From: UBA2336 sp037443645
GTDB taxonomy: Bacteria > Bacteroidota > Bacteroidia > Cytophagales > Cyclobacteriaceae
Reading direction: 5' to 3'
NCBI GenBank assembly: GCA_037443645.1
Contig: JBBINY010000001.1
Location: 124,001-188,000 of the forward strand
Length of the DNA: 64,000 nt
Shown in pieces: positions 34,240 to 43,452 of this stretch. Position 1 is the stretch's first letter, and every line of letters begins with the position of its first letter. Position numbers and translations under genes: made by a program. The notes beneath the pieces were generated by a model that saw only the letters and a program-made list of their open reading frames with translations, had not been told where the DNA came from and did not search any database.

Positions 34240-35832
34240 TTACTTGGCATAGGCTACGCTTCGCATCTCACGGATCACGGTCACTTTAATCTGTCCGGGA
34301 TATTGCATGTCGCGTTCAATTTTTTGAGAGATTTCAAAGCTGAGCTGGCTGGCCCGTTCATCGCTCACCTTTTCTGCATCAAGGATCACGCGCAACTCCC
34401 TGCCTGCCTGAATGGCGTAGCACTTCTCAACCCCATCGAAACTGGTGCCGAGTTCTTCCAGGTCTTTCAGGCGCTTGATGTATTGTTCCATCACTTCGCG
34501 CCTAGCACCGGGGCGGGCACCGCTAATGGCATCGCACGCCTGAACAATTGGCGAAAGGATGCTGGTCATCTCAATTTCATCGTGGTGGGCACCGATGGCG
34601 TTACATACCGAGGGATGTTCCTTATACTTCTGCGCCAGTTCCATGCCCACAATGGCGTGCGGCTTTTCAAGTTCTTCGGGCCAGACTTTGCCGATATCGT
34701 GCAGCAAACCGGCACGTTTAGATTGTTTTACATTTAGCCCGAGTTCGGCAGCCATTACGGCACACAGGTTGGCCACTTCGCGGGAGTGTTGCAGCAGGTT
34801 CTGTCCGTACGATGAACGGAAGCGCATGCGGCCCACCATTTTTACCAGTTCAGGATGAAGGCCGTGTATGCCAAGATCAATCACGGTACGCTCACCAATC
34901 TCTGCAATCTCGTCTTCAATATTTTTTGTGGTTTTCGTTACGATTTCTTCAATGCGTGCCGGATGGATGCGGCCATCCTGCACCAGGCGGTGAAGGGACA
35001 GACGTGCAATTTCCCTGCGCACCGGGTCAAACCCAGAGATGATGATGGCCTCCGGTGTATCATCTACAATAATTTCAACGCCTGTGGCGGCCTCCAATGC
35101 CCGGATGTTACGGCCTTCGCGGCCTATGATTTTTCCCTTAATATCATCGCTTTCGATGTTGAATACTGAAACACAATTTTCAATGGCATGTTCCGTAGCG
35201 GTGCGCTGAATGGTTTCCACAACAATTTTCTTTGCCTCTTTGGTTGCTGTGAGCTTGGCTTGTTCCATGATGTCTTTAATGTAGGATGCTGCACGGGTTT
35301 GGGCTTCATCTTTAAGGGAGGCTACCAGTTGCTCACGCGCTTCTTCGGCTGTTAGCCGTGAGATGTTTTCCAGAATTTGAACTTTCTGCTGGTTAAACCG
35401 TTCTTGTTCTTCCCTGCGTTTCCTTACGGTTTCCAGTTGTTGAGCAAGATTTTGCTGCATTTCGGTAAGTTCAGCTTCCTTGCGTTTCACCTGCTCCAGT
35501 TCCTTGTTGATTTGCTGTTCGCGCTGTTTTACTTTTTGTTCATTACTGATAATCTGGTTCTTTTTCCGGTTGGCTTCTTCCTCAAATTCGGATTTCATCT
35601 TGAGGATTTTTTCTTTGGCTTCCAGAATTTTGTCTTTCCTCAGGTTCTCAGCGGCAATCTCGGCTTCTTTCAAAATCAGCTTGGCCTTCTGGTCAAGTTC
35701 TTTCTGCCGCTTGCCGACTTTACGCTTGTACAACAGAATGCTAAGCGCTACACCCAAAACGGTGGCAACCAGGAGTGCTGTAATAAATGCGAATAAGATG
35801 TCGGGGCCTATTCCAAAATCAAGGAGTATCAT
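34240..35832 (-). CDS. rny: Ribonuclease Y
   Basis: 530 residues. An N-terminal transmembrane helix (about 8-31) is followed by a long coiled coil (about 35-190), a KH domain (SVFNIESDDIKGKIIGREGRNIRALEAATG), and an HD domain with HDIGK (catalytic metal HD) and HDEIEMTS. This is the full RNase Y order; it is a membrane-anchored endonuclease that starts mRNA decay. The Ile/Gly-rich KH loop is intact. It probably has its own promoter; zapA lies upstream in the same direction. Confidence 0.95.
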   Translation of the reverse strand: MILLDFGIGPDILFAFITALLVATVLGVALSILLYKRKVGKRQKELDQKAKLILKEAEIAAENLRKDKILEAKEKILKMKSEFEEEANRKKNQIISNEQKVKQREQQINKELEQVKRKEAELTEMQQNLAQQLETVRKRREEQERFNQQKVQILENISRLTAEEAREQLVASLKDEAQTRAASYIKDIMEQAKLTATKEAKKIVVETIQRTATEHAIENCVSVFNIESDDIKGKIIGREGRNIRALEAATGVEIIVDDTPEAIIISGFDPVRREIARLSLHRLVQDGRIHPARIEEIVTKTTKNIEDEIAEIGERTVIDLGIHGLHPELVKMVGRMRFRSSYGQNLLQHSREVANLCAVMAAELGLNVKQSKRAGLLHDIGKVWPEELEKPHAIVGMELAQKYKEHPSVCNAIGAHHDEIEMTSILSPIVQACDAISGARPGARREVMEQYIKRLKDLEELGTSFDGVEKCYAIQAGRELRVILDAEKVSDERASQLSFEISQKIERDMQYPGQIKVTVIREMRSVAYAK

Positions 35833-35901
35833 ACGTTTCTGTATTAAAGGTTATCACTAACCCGGAAGCCATGCGCGGTGCAGGCAAGGAAACGTTTGGA
35901 A

Positions 35902-36189
35902 TCAGAGAATGGACTGTGAAACGAGGTGATTGAGATGGTTCACCTTTTCAATGACCGTTTGGTCAATGGTTAGGTGAACTTCGTCCGTAGTCAGCTTTTC
36001 AACCAGGCTGTCGAAAGCCACCATGGCCAGTAAATCCTGTTTATCGTCAATGCCGAATTGGTCTTTGTAAGTTTTCAGGCGCTCATTAATGAGCCGGCTC
36101 GCGTTTCTCACCTTTTCCTCATCCTGCGATTTTACCTTCATCGGATATTCGCGGTCGGCTATTTTAATACGTATGGAGAGTTCTTCCAT
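35902..36189 (-). CDS. zapA: Cell division protein ZapA
   Basis: 95 residues: SIRIKIADREYPMKVKSQDEEKVRNASRLINERL is the ZapA head that bridges FtsZ filaments, followed by a coiled-coil tail. The next gene upstream encodes a coiled-coil protein, the common ZapA neighbour in Bacteroidota. Length and motif are normal. Confidence 0.88.
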   Translation of the reverse strand: MEELSIRIKIADREYPMKVKSQDEEKVRNASRLINERLKTYKDQFGIDDKQDLLAMVAFDSLVEKLTTDEVHLTIDQTVIEKVNHLNHLVSQSIL

Positions 36190-36208
36190 TAATTTTTCTT
36201 ACAGGTTC

Positions 36209-36505
36209 CTATCGGCTTAAGTAAGCGATACACTTGTCAATCTCCCTGATGTAATCGTCAACTTTTCTCTTTAAATCCGAAGCACTTCCGTCTTCCGGGC
36301 TTATATTATCTACAATTTTAGAGATTTTAATTTGATTTTTAAAATGATCGAGTTGCTCATCCCGGTTGTTTACATTGGTCTTAAGTTCCTGATTTTCAGT
36401 TTTCAGGCTTCTTACTTCTTCTTTCAACCGCTTATGTTCATTGATGAGCACGGCTAACTTTCGTTCTAAGCCGTTAAGGTTGGTTTTTAAAAGATCCTGA
36501 TCCAT
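36209..36505 (-). CDS. Small coiled-coil protein, possible division-associated partner of ZapA
   Basis: 98 residues from ATG at 36505 (MDQDLLKTNLNGLERKLAV). About residues 5-65 form a continuous coiled coil (LINEHKRLKEEVRSLKTENQEL), followed by a short C-terminal helix with a conserved-looking DDYIREIDKCIAYL. It resembles ZapB in size and heptad pattern and sits directly ahead of zapA, but family membership is inferred. The longer reading from 36535 has no extra coil. Confidence 0.6.
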   Translation of the reverse strand: MDQDLLKTNLNGLERKLAVLINEHKRLKEEVRSLKTENQELKTNVNNRDEQLDHFKNQIKISKIVDNISPEDGSASDLKRKVDDYIREIDKCIAYLSR

Positions 36506-36549
36506 GTGCGTATCGTTCAAATTGTGCCGTTGCAAGCAACAAGCTTTAT

Positions 36550-38967
36550 TTATTTACGTATGAAAGCGCCCAACCGGCTTTCCAATGCAGCCATCAGACG
36601 GTTCATTGTGTTGTCGATTTCCTGGTCTGTTAATGTTTTGGCTTCATCCTGTAAAATGAACCCCAAGGCGTACGCTTTTTTACCTTCAGGTATGTTTTTA
36701 CCCTCATACACGTCAAAAGCAATAAGCTCCTTTAACAGTTGTTTTTCAGTAGCGTTTACCAACCTGCGAATGTCATCAAAACTTACCCCCTTATCCAACA
36801 CGAGCGACAAATCTCGTCTCACCTCCGGAAACCTGGGCACCTCCCTAACTACTAACTTAGGGTTTGCTGCATTGAAAAGCAAGACCGAATCAAGCTCAGC
36901 ATAAAATACCGATTGCTTGATGCCTAAATCTTTCAATAATGCTGATTTTACAAGACCGAGTTTTCCGATGAGTGTATTGTTTGTGGATAACTTTGACCCA
37001 TATTCAAAAAGCTGATCGTCAATACTATCCTGCTGTATGTGTGTTATCCCGGACTTCCGAATAACCTGATACATGTATTGGGCGATGTCGTGATAGGTAA
37101 CTTCCCGCGGTTTGTTTTGCCAGTTTTCTGACTCAAAATCTCCGGTTATAAAGAGGGCCAGCCGCTCTTCTTCAATGTAGTTAGATTCTTCTCTCGAATA
37201 AATTTTCCCGAATTCAAAAACCTTAAGGTCTTTTTGCTTCCGGTTAATGTTATAAGCGCATACTTCAAGGCCGGTAAACAAAAGAGTTTGCCTTAAAATG
37301 CCTTGTTGTTCGCTCAGTTTGTTCAGGATTTCAATCGGCTGGCCGGTAAATAGCAGGCTATGCTTTTGCTGGTAACTGATGCTGGTAAGCGAATTGGTCC
37401 AGATCTCCAAAAAGCCGCTTCCCGTTAACAGTTCGCCAATGGCACGCCTGTATTTATTCGGATCGTTGGCAGGAAATTCAGCAATATAGTCGGAGGAGGC
37501 GGCCGGTTTTAATTCAACCCGGTCAAACCCGTAAATGCGTAGGATTTCCTCAACCACATCGGCTTCCTGAAGCACATCAACCCGGTACGGGGGAACTGAA
37601 ACTATAAACCGGTCTTCAGCTGTTGATTCAATGGTGATGTCCAGCCTGCTGAGGATGTCAACAATCTCATTACGCGGTATAACTTTACCGATCAGCCTGT
37701 TTATGTTTTTATCCTTTAGTTCAATCTTCCTTTCCTCTATTGGCTTGGGGTAAACATCAACAAGTTGTGAGGATATTTCGCCCCCGGCAATTTCCTTGAT
37801 GAGGATGGCTGCGCGCTTTAATGCATACACGGTGTTGTTAGGATCGGTACCTCGTTCGAAACGGAATGATGCATCGGTTTTTAATCCGTGATGCATCACG
37901 CTTTTGCGAATAAATTCAGGCGAAAAGCAGGCGCTTTCAAGAAATACATTTTTTGTGGTTGCCGTTATTCCCGACTTTACACCACCGAATACACCTGCGA
38001 TGCACATCCCCTCACCGTTTCCGTTGCAGATCATTAAGTCGGTTGCCGTAAGTTTTCGTTCCTTTTTATCAAGGGTAGTGAATGCGGTGCCTTCGGGCAG
38101 CGTTTGAACAATTACCCTGTTACCGCCAATGGCATCGGCATCGAAGGCGTGAAGCGGTTGGCCAGTTTCATGCAGTACATAGTTGGTGATGTCAACCACA
38201 TTATTTATTGGGGTTTGGCCGATAGCCAGCAGCCGGTGCTTAAGCCAATCGGGTGATTCGGCAATTGTAATCCCTGAAATCGTAATGGCAGTGTAGCGCG
38301 GACAGGCGCTGGTGTTGCGTACCTCAACCGGTACAGGCAGTTTATTGTTATCTGGTTTGAATGCATCAACAGAGGGTCGTCTGATCTCCCGTTTTTGAGA
38401 TGCCTTGATGTCGCGGGCCACGCCCAGGTGCGATGCGGCATCTGCCCGGTTGGGGGTCAGACCGATTTCGAGGCGGTAATCGGAATAGGTGTTGAATAGT
38501 TCCGATGCGGGTGTACCATTTGCTGCTTGGGTATTTAACACCATAATGCCATCGTGTTTATCACTCAACCCGATTTCATCGTCAGCGCAAATCATGCCTT
38601 CCGATTTTGCTCCTCGTATGGTGGTGGTCTTAATGGTAAACGGGTCGCCCTTTGTCGGATATAATACTGTGCCCGGCAATGCCACCACCACCTTCTGGTT
38701 GGGCGCTACGTTAGCCGCCCCGCATACAATGGAAAGCGGAGTTCCGGTTCCTGCATCCACCGTTGTCAACCACAGTTTATCGGCATTTGGATGTTTTTTA
38801 CAGGAAAGCACTTCGCCTACAACCAATCCGGCCAGGCCTCCTTTCAGGGTTTCGAAGTGTTCAACCGATTCAACCTCAAGTCCTGTTGCTGTGAGGATTT
38901 GACCGAGTTCTTCGGGGGTTTCCGGGATGTCAATATATTCTTTCAGCCAATTGTAGGAGATCGTCAT
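36550..38967 (-). CDS. pheT: Phenylalanyl-tRNA synthetase beta subunit
   Basis: 805 residues. In order: tRNA-binding OB domain (about 40-150), B3/B4 editing region (about 215-370), B5 domain (about 400-475), catalytic-like core (about 480-690) and the C-terminal FDX-ACB domain (about 710-803: VPRFPEVRRDLSLVLDKGVSFDDI). It pairs with PheS, which is elsewhere. All domains are full length. It is the first of the pheT - coiled coil - zapA gene row. Confidence 0.97.
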   Translation of the reverse strand: MTISYNWLKEYIDIPETPEELGQILTATGLEVESVEHFETLKGGLAGLVVGEVLSCKKHPNADKLWLTTVDAGTGTPLSIVCGAANVAPNQKVVVALPGTVLYPTKGDPFTIKTTTIRGAKSEGMICADDEIGLSDKHDGIMVLNTQAANGTPASELFNTYSDYRLEIGLTPNRADAASHLGVARDIKASQKREIRRPSVDAFKPDNNKLPVPVEVRNTSACPRYTAITISGITIAESPDWLKHRLLAIGQTPINNVVDITNYVLHETGQPLHAFDADAIGGNRVIVQTLPEGTAFTTLDKKERKLTATDLMICNGNGEGMCIAGVFGGVKSGITATTKNVFLESACFSPEFIRKSVMHHGLKTDASFRFERGTDPNNTVYALKRAAILIKEIAGGEISSQLVDVYPKPIEERKIELKDKNINRLIGKVIPRNEIVDILSRLDITIESTAEDRFIVSVPPYRVDVLQEADVVEEILRIYGFDRVELKPAASSDYIAEFPANDPNKYRRAIGELLTGSGFLEIWTNSLTSISYQQKHSLLFTGQPIEILNKLSEQQGILRQTLLFTGLEVCAYNINRKQKDLKVFEFGKIYSREESNYIEEERLALFITGDFESENWQNKPREVTYHDIAQYMYQVIRKSGITHIQQDSIDDQLFEYGSKLSTNNTLIGKLGLVKSALLKDLGIKQSVFYAELDSVLLFNAANPKLVVREVPRFPEVRRDLSLVLDKGVSFDDIRRLVNATEKQLLKELIAFDVYEGKNIPEGKKAYALGFILQDEAKTLTDQEIDNTMNRLMAALESRLGAFIRK

Positions 38968-39010
38968 AGCGCGATAAAACAGCTCCGGGGAGGGTTCGGA
39001 GCAATGGTTT

Positions 39011-39018
39011 CAAAAATA
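39011..39018 (-). promoter_or_regulatory. -7 element (TATTTTTG) for pheT
   Basis: Minus-strand TATTTTTG matches TAnnTTTG, about 44 bases before the pheT start. Between it and the start lies a 6-bp hairpin GCTCCG...CGGAGC at 38981-39001, possibly a leader structure. Confidence 0.4.
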
Positions 39019-39038
39019 AGAGTTTGCACTCATATGGC

Positions 39039-39650
39039 CTATTTTGCGTACGTCATTTCGCCCGCTTTGATGGGAATTGGCAGAAGGTTTTCACGGGGAG
39101 GCAACGGGCAGGAATAATTTTCATTATACGCACAGTACGGATTGTACGCTTCATTGAAGTCGAGTGTAAGGGTTGAGCTTCCTTTCACTTTCTTTACATC
39201 GAGGTACCGTCCGGCACCGTAGGTTTCATGTGCGCTGGTAGCATCGCCAAAAGCAAGGAATAAGGTGCCACGGTAGGGCCCCATGTCTATCACTTCAAGC
39301 ACCAGCAGCCGGTGGGTTGAATGGTTAAGTGCAAATTCCGCATGACCATACTCAATGTATTTTCGTTCAAGCCCATCGTTGGTAGGTAGTGTGACTACAT
39401 TTTTTTTTGGTATGGGAATGAGCCTGGCTTGAACCTTCATGGCAGGGTCGACAGGGAAATACGTAAGGCCTTTGAATGAGCTGGGATCATCCTTAAATGG
39501 CGAATCAGAAGAGGTGCGGAGAAAGTGATCCTTTTCTTTTCTTGTCTTTTCAACCGTTGCTATGTAATCATCCTGGCTGTTGCCCACCAGCGAATAGGTT
39601 ATAATGGCAAGAGTCACCAATACAATTCCATATACAAGAACCCGTTTCAT
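39039..39650 (-). CDS. DUF1684 protein
   Basis: 203 residues with an N-terminal membrane anchor or signal (MKRVLVYGIVLVTLAIITYS). DUF1684 motifs: KEKDHFLRTSSDSPF near the start, GLTYFPVDPAMKVQAR, LFLAFGDATSAHETYGAGRYLDV and the end NPYCAYNENYSCPLPPREN. The family is widespread in Bacteroidota and actinobacteria and its role is not established. It follows the RadC-like gene by 4 bp. Confidence 0.88.
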   Translation of the reverse strand: MKRVLVYGIVLVTLAIITYSLVGNSQDDYIATVEKTRKEKDHFLRTSSDSPFKDDPSSFKGLTYFPVDPAMKVQARLIPIPKKNVVTLPTNDGLERKYIEYGHAEFALNHSTHRLLVLEVIDMGPYRGTLFLAFGDATSAHETYGAGRYLDVKKVKGSSTLTLDFNEAYNPYCAYNENYSCPLPPRENLLPIPIKAGEMTYAK

Positions 39651-39654
39651 TTAT

Positions 39655-40356
39655 CTACATCAGACCTTCATCGGCAAAGCTGTAATATTGTTTACCGGCA
39701 ATAATCAGGTGATCGGCAATGGTAATCTCCAGCAATTTTCCGCTTTCTTTTAATTTTTTGGTAAGGTCAATGTCTGACTGACTGGCGGTCAGGTTACCGG
39801 ATGGATGATTGTGCGCTACAATAATTCCGCTCGCCAGTTCTTCAAGCGCAATTTTGAAAATGATTTTTGGGTCAGCAACGGTGCCGTGAACGCCCCCAAG
39901 ACTGATTTGCTGTTTCCGGATAAGCCGGTTGCTCCGGTTCAACAGCAACACCCAGAATTCCTCATGCTTTTTATCCATCAGGTCGGCTTTTAGAAGTTCA
40001 AAAGCATCGGCCGATGAGGTTACTTTTGGTTTTTCGGTGGGGCCTGACTCTTTTCTTCTCCGGCCCAATTCAAGGGCGCTGATAATCGTAATGGCTTTAG
40101 CTTCACCAATTCCTTTGATCTTCATCAGGTCTTTTACTGATAAACTGGCCAGGGCGTCAAGGTTTTGGCCAACGGATTGGAGCATGGTTTTGGCCAGGTC
40201 AACGGCACTTGTTGAAGCGGTTCCTGTTCCCAGTAAAATGGCAATCAGTTCGGCATCGGTCAGGGCGGCAGTTCCTTTCATTAACAGTTTCTCCCGCGGA
40301 CGATCCTCTGCTGCCCAGTGCTTGATGTTCAGGAATCCGGTTGCCTGCTTCTTCAT
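39655..40356 (-). CDS. radC: RadC family JAB/MPN-domain protein
   Basis: 233 residues. An N-terminal helix-hairpin-helix region (about 70-95: VKDLMKIKGIGEAKAITI) precedes a JAB/MPN+ metalloprotease-like domain with H182-x-H184, PSG and D195 (AHNHPSGNLTASQSD). Metal-binding residues are intact. The name RadC is historical; a DNA repair role is not proven. It has full family length. Confidence 0.9.
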   Translation of the reverse strand: MKKQATGFLNIKHWAAEDRPREKLLMKGTAALTDAELIAILLGTGTASTSAVDLAKTMLQSVGQNLDALASLSVKDLMKIKGIGEAKAITIISALELGRRRKESGPTEKPKVTSSADAFELLKADLMDKKHEEFWVLLLNRSNRLIRKQQISLGGVHGTVADPKIIFKIALEELASGIIVAHNHPSGNLTASQSDIDLTKKLKESGKLLEITIADHLIIAGKQYYSFADEGLM

Positions 40357-40371
40357 TCCTTAAAAATAAAC

Positions 40372-40398
40372 GACCCGGAGGTTTTTTGCTTCCGGGTC
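40372..40398 (-). terminator. Terminator of rpsT
   Basis: On the minus strand GACCCGGA...TCCGGGTC forms an 8-bp stem around an A-rich loop, followed by GTTTATTTTTAAG. It lies 30 bp past the rpsT stop. Confidence 0.7.
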
Positions 40399-40427
40399 AG
40401 TTAAAATCAAAATTTTTTTGAAGCCAG

Positions 40428-40682
40428 TTACTTTAACGCATTAACCTGTTTGGACAACTTTGACTTCTGGTTAGCGGCTTTTTTCCAATGAATGATGTTC
40501 TTTTTTGCAAGCTTATCGATCATTGAGGTCACCTCTTTCAGAAGCGCTTCGGCCTCTTTCTTTGAGGTGGTTGCCTGGAGTTTCTTCATTAGGGTACGGG
40601 TACTCTTGTGCTGGTAACGGTTTCTTACCCGTTTTGCCTCATTTGCCCGTATCCGCTTTTCTGCTGATTTGTGGTTAGCCAT
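40428..40682 (-). CDS. rpsT: 30S ribosomal protein S20
   Basis: 84 residues, highly basic, beginning MANHKSAEKRIRANEAKRVR and rich in Lys/Arg helices, as expected for S20 (full family length). It binds 16S rRNA in the 30S body. It has its own promoter and terminator, so it is monocistronic. Confidence 0.97.
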   Translation of the reverse strand: MANHKSAEKRIRANEAKRVRNRYQHKSTRTLMKKLQATTSKKEAEALLKEVTSMIDKLAKKNIIHWKKAANQKSKLSKQVNALK

Positions 40683-40713
40683 ATCTGTTATTCAATGCCT
40701 TTTTTAAGGGAGG

Positions 40714-40744
40714 CAAAGGTAATTCTAACCGTTGGAATTGCCAA
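40714..40744 (-). promoter_or_regulatory. Promoter of rpsT (Bacteroidota sigma-A type)
   Basis: On the minus strand: TTG (40742-40744), 20 bases, then TACCTTTG (40714-40721). This fits the TTTG/TTG ... TAnnTTTG consensus with correct spacing, 31 bp ahead of the rpsT start. Confidence 0.65.
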
Positions 40745-40754
40745 GCTGCGGGTT

Positions 40755-42353
40755 TCAATTCCTTAGATTTCCCTTAAAAAGCAACCTGGTTTCCGGGTCA
40801 AGCTCCAGTTTAACAGGTTTATTTTCCACCCAAAAGCTGATTTTTGTGCTTTTCTGATTGATTCTGACGGGTTGAATATGAGGCCTATCGCCTTTGCCAT
40901 CGTAGATCCCGATGTCAAGGGTCAGATCGAATACCCGGCCGGGTTGAACCTGATCGATGGTTAACGTGATTGACCGGTTGGAGGGATTGTACGACCATTG
41001 GCCGGTGAACTCAGGCAGGTTAGTTTCTTCGAGCCATTGGCTGAAAAATACATCGAGCGGTTTGCCCGAGGCCTCTTCCATTACCTGTCTGAAGTCGCTG
41101 GTCAGGGCGTTGGCGTTTCTATATTTCAAATAGTAGGCCCGGATGCCCGTCCAGAAAGCCTCGTCTCCAATGTGCTGCCGGAGCATATGCAACACCCAGC
41201 CTCCGCGTTGGTACACATGAGGCGAGAGAAGTTTTGGGTAATCCGTGATGCGTGTATCAATGACGGGTGCCGGTGAACGGGTGCAGTGTTGAATAATGAC
41301 AGAGCGATCTTTGCGTAACCCTTCCTTAAGCCGATCAGGGCCGTAGGTGAATTCATTGTAAATGTGGGTGAAATAGGTAGCAAACCCCTCACTCAACCAC
41401 ACATGGTGCCAGTCATTCTCTGAGGCCGAGTTGCCAAACCACTGGTGGGCAATTTCATGAGCGATCAGGTCTTCAATTGAGCCCTTGCCGCCAACGGAGT
41501 TTTCATAATAGAAAATGTTGCTGGCATTTTCCATGCCTCCATAGATGGTGGTTGATTGTACGTTGGCCAGCTTCTGGTAAGGATAAGGCCCGATAAAGCG
41601 GTTAAAAAAATCGAGCACGGTAACCGCAGGCCGGTAATCGGCAAATCCTTGTTCTTTGTTTTGCGGATAGACCCAACTCTCAACCGGGATGCTGCCCACT
41701 GTACCTTCGCTCCGGATGGCAAACCGGGCGACACCAATTACCATGACTTTGGTTGGAATATCAACCTCTTCCCGCCAGTGGGTAAGTTTCTGCTTGTTGT
41801 TGAGAAAACTTTGTTCCAACCGGATGCCGTTTGCTACCACGTCATAGTGGGGTGGGGCAATAACAATAAATTCAACGTTGGCTTTATCGTAGGGATGATC
41901 AATAACCGGCAGCCAGTTGCGGGCCCGGTCGGGCCAGTTGTCGCCAAAAAAGGTGCGGTCACCAAATTTGTTTTTTGAGATGATGAGCCCGTCATGCGGA
42001 ATACCTGCATAGTTTATGGTAACGTGGAGCTCGCTTCCCGAAGCTGCTTCTGTTGAGAGCAATATTTTCAACCGGTTATTTTTGTGCGAGAAGATGGCTT
42101 GCCGGTTGCCGACACGCACTTCGCTTACGGCCATCCCCTTCTCCTGTACCTGCTGGATGAGGTCAAGTTCAAAATCGCGGATGTTTTTTTTAACGGCTAT
42201 GGTAATGGTTGCCTGCCCTGCGATGCGGTTGGTCGTGTCGTTCAGCTCAATTCGGAAAGCATATTTCTTAATATCAATACGTTCGTTGCGCGGATAGGTG
42301 TCGGCCATAACGCGAGACACCACAAACAGCAGGATAAGGATACGGTACGGCAT
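40755..42353 (-). CDS. Exported M1-family aminopeptidase
   Basis: 532 residues with a short signal sequence (MPYRILILLFVVSRVMA). M1 motifs: GGMEN (272-276, exopeptidase), HEIAHQWFG (H299, E300, H303) and the third zinc ligand E322 in WLSEGFATYF. The tail from about 455 is a beta-sandwich. It lacks the long C-terminal helical domain of cytosolic PepN, as usual for Bacteroidota secreted forms. Expected to trim peptides in the periplasm. Confidence 0.9.
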   Translation of the reverse strand: MPYRILILLFVVSRVMADTYPRNERIDIKKYAFRIELNDTTNRIAGQATITIAVKKNIRDFELDLIQQVQEKGMAVSEVRVGNRQAIFSHKNNRLKILLSTEAASGSELHVTINYAGIPHDGLIISKNKFGDRTFFGDNWPDRARNWLPVIDHPYDKANVEFIVIAPPHYDVVANGIRLEQSFLNNKQKLTHWREEVDIPTKVMVIGVARFAIRSEGTVGSIPVESWVYPQNKEQGFADYRPAVTVLDFFNRFIGPYPYQKLANVQSTTIYGGMENASNIFYYENSVGGKGSIEDLIAHEIAHQWFGNSASENDWHHVWLSEGFATYFTHIYNEFTYGPDRLKEGLRKDRSVIIQHCTRSPAPVIDTRITDYPKLLSPHVYQRGGWVLHMLRQHIGDEAFWTGIRAYYLKYRNANALTSDFRQVMEEASGKPLDVFFSQWLEETNLPEFTGQWSYNPSNRSITLTIDQVQPGRVFDLTLDIGIYDGKGDRPHIQPVRINQKSTKISFWVENKPVKLELDPETRLLFKGNLRN

Positions 42354-42386
42354 GAAGTGTAGTAATTTGTAGGTAAATTAAGCCTT

Positions 42387-43358
42387 GTGAGGTACGTTTT
42401 CAACCTTTGTTTTTTGGTGGTTGCCTTGGTGTTGTGCGCGTGGGGGTTTTACGCGCACCGCCAGATAAACCGGTTGGCTGTGTTTACGTTGCCTTCTCCC
42501 CTTATCGGGTTTTACAAGAAGAACATTAATTACATCAGCGAAGCTGCGGTTAACCCTGATCGCAGACGATTTGCTGTCGTGGAGGAAGGTCCTCGTCATT
42601 ACATTGATATTGACCATTTTGGTGATAGTGCCGTGCATACCATGCCCCGGTACTGGAAGGAGGCAGTGGCGGCATACGGAGAGGATACACTGAAAGCCTA
42701 TGGCATATTGCCCTGGCACATTGCGGTGGTTTATTACCGCCTTCGCGATGCGTTTTTAACCCGAGACCCACAACGCATTCTTACCCTTTCGGCTGACCTT
42801 GGCCATTATATTGCCGATGCGCATGTGCCCTTGCATACTACCGAAAATTATAACGGCCAGCTAACCGGGCAGGAGGGGATTCATGCATTTTGGGAATCGC
42901 GTATTCCTGAATTGCTGGCATCAGGATATGATTTTTTTGTGGGTAAGGCCGAATACATCTCCAATCCGCAGCTAAAAGCCTGGGAGGCAATTGTAGCCTC
43001 TCATCAGCATGTGGATTCTGTATTGGTGGTTGAAAAGAGGCTCACCCGTGTATTTGGCGAACGAAAGTTTTCTTTCGAAGCAAAAGGAAAACAGGCCATT
43101 AAAGTTTATTCGGTTGAATTTTCCAGAGCCTATCACGATGCATTACAGGGGATGATCGAACGGCAGATGCGCGATGCCATAAAAATGATCGGTGATTTCT
43201 GGTACAGCGCCTGGGTAGATGCCGGCCAGCCGGATGTTAAGGAATTGCTTAACTACAAACCCACTGAAGCTGAGCTAGAACAGCGAAGAAAGGAAGTAGA
43301 GGAGTTAAAACAACAGCGGGTAAAATCAAGGATGCATGAGTTGGAGGAGGGGCATTAG
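42387..43358 (+). CDS. Zinc-dependent phospholipase C / S1-P1 nuclease-like protein
   Basis: 323 residues from a GTG start, with an N-terminal hydrophobic signal (VFNLCFLVVALVLCAWG). Metal-ligand patterns GFYAHRQINRLAVF, YIDIDHF and LGHYIADAHVPLHTTEN (H-x3-D-x-H) are those of the zinc phospholipase C / S1 nuclease fold. The C-terminus is a charged coiled coil (EAELEQRRKEVEELKQQR). Substrate, phospholipid or nucleic acid, cannot be told. Confidence 0.8.
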   Translation: MRYVFNLCFLVVALVLCAWGFYAHRQINRLAVFTLPSPLIGFYKKNINYISEAAVNPDRRRFAVVEEGPRHYIDIDHFGDSAVHTMPRYWKEAVAAYGEDTLKAYGILPWHIAVVYYRLRDAFLTRDPQRILTLSADLGHYIADAHVPLHTTENYNGQLTGQEGIHAFWESRIPELLASGYDFFVGKAEYISNPQLKAWEAIVASHQHVDSVLVVEKRLTRVFGERKFSFEAKGKQAIKVYSVEFSRAYHDALQGMIERQMRDAIKMIGDFWYSAWVDAGQPDVKELLNYKPTEAELEQRRKEVEELKQQRVKSRMHELEEGH

Positions 43359-43445
43359 ATACTGGATACTGGACTCTGGATACTTAATCAGTATCCAGCC
43401 TCCAGCCACTTTTCACATTCAGTATCAATCCAGCAACCAGTATCT
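43357..43445. repeat. Intergenic palindrome with GATACTGG / CCAGTATC words
   Basis: Perfect 9-bp ends AGATACTGG (43357-43365) and CCAGTATCT (43437-43445), and an inner hairpin GGATACT-TAATC-AGTATCC (43378-43396). It is built of repeated GGATACTGG on the left and TATCCAG on the right, related to the repeat at 14396-14465. It lies between two convergent genes and may serve as their terminator. Confidence 0.65.
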
Positions 43446-43452
43446 AAGTTTA

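Noticed and set aside
35833..35901. 6S RNA gene between zapA and rny, as seen next to zapA in proteobacteria
   Set aside because: The interval is only 69 bases and shows no 6S-like structure.
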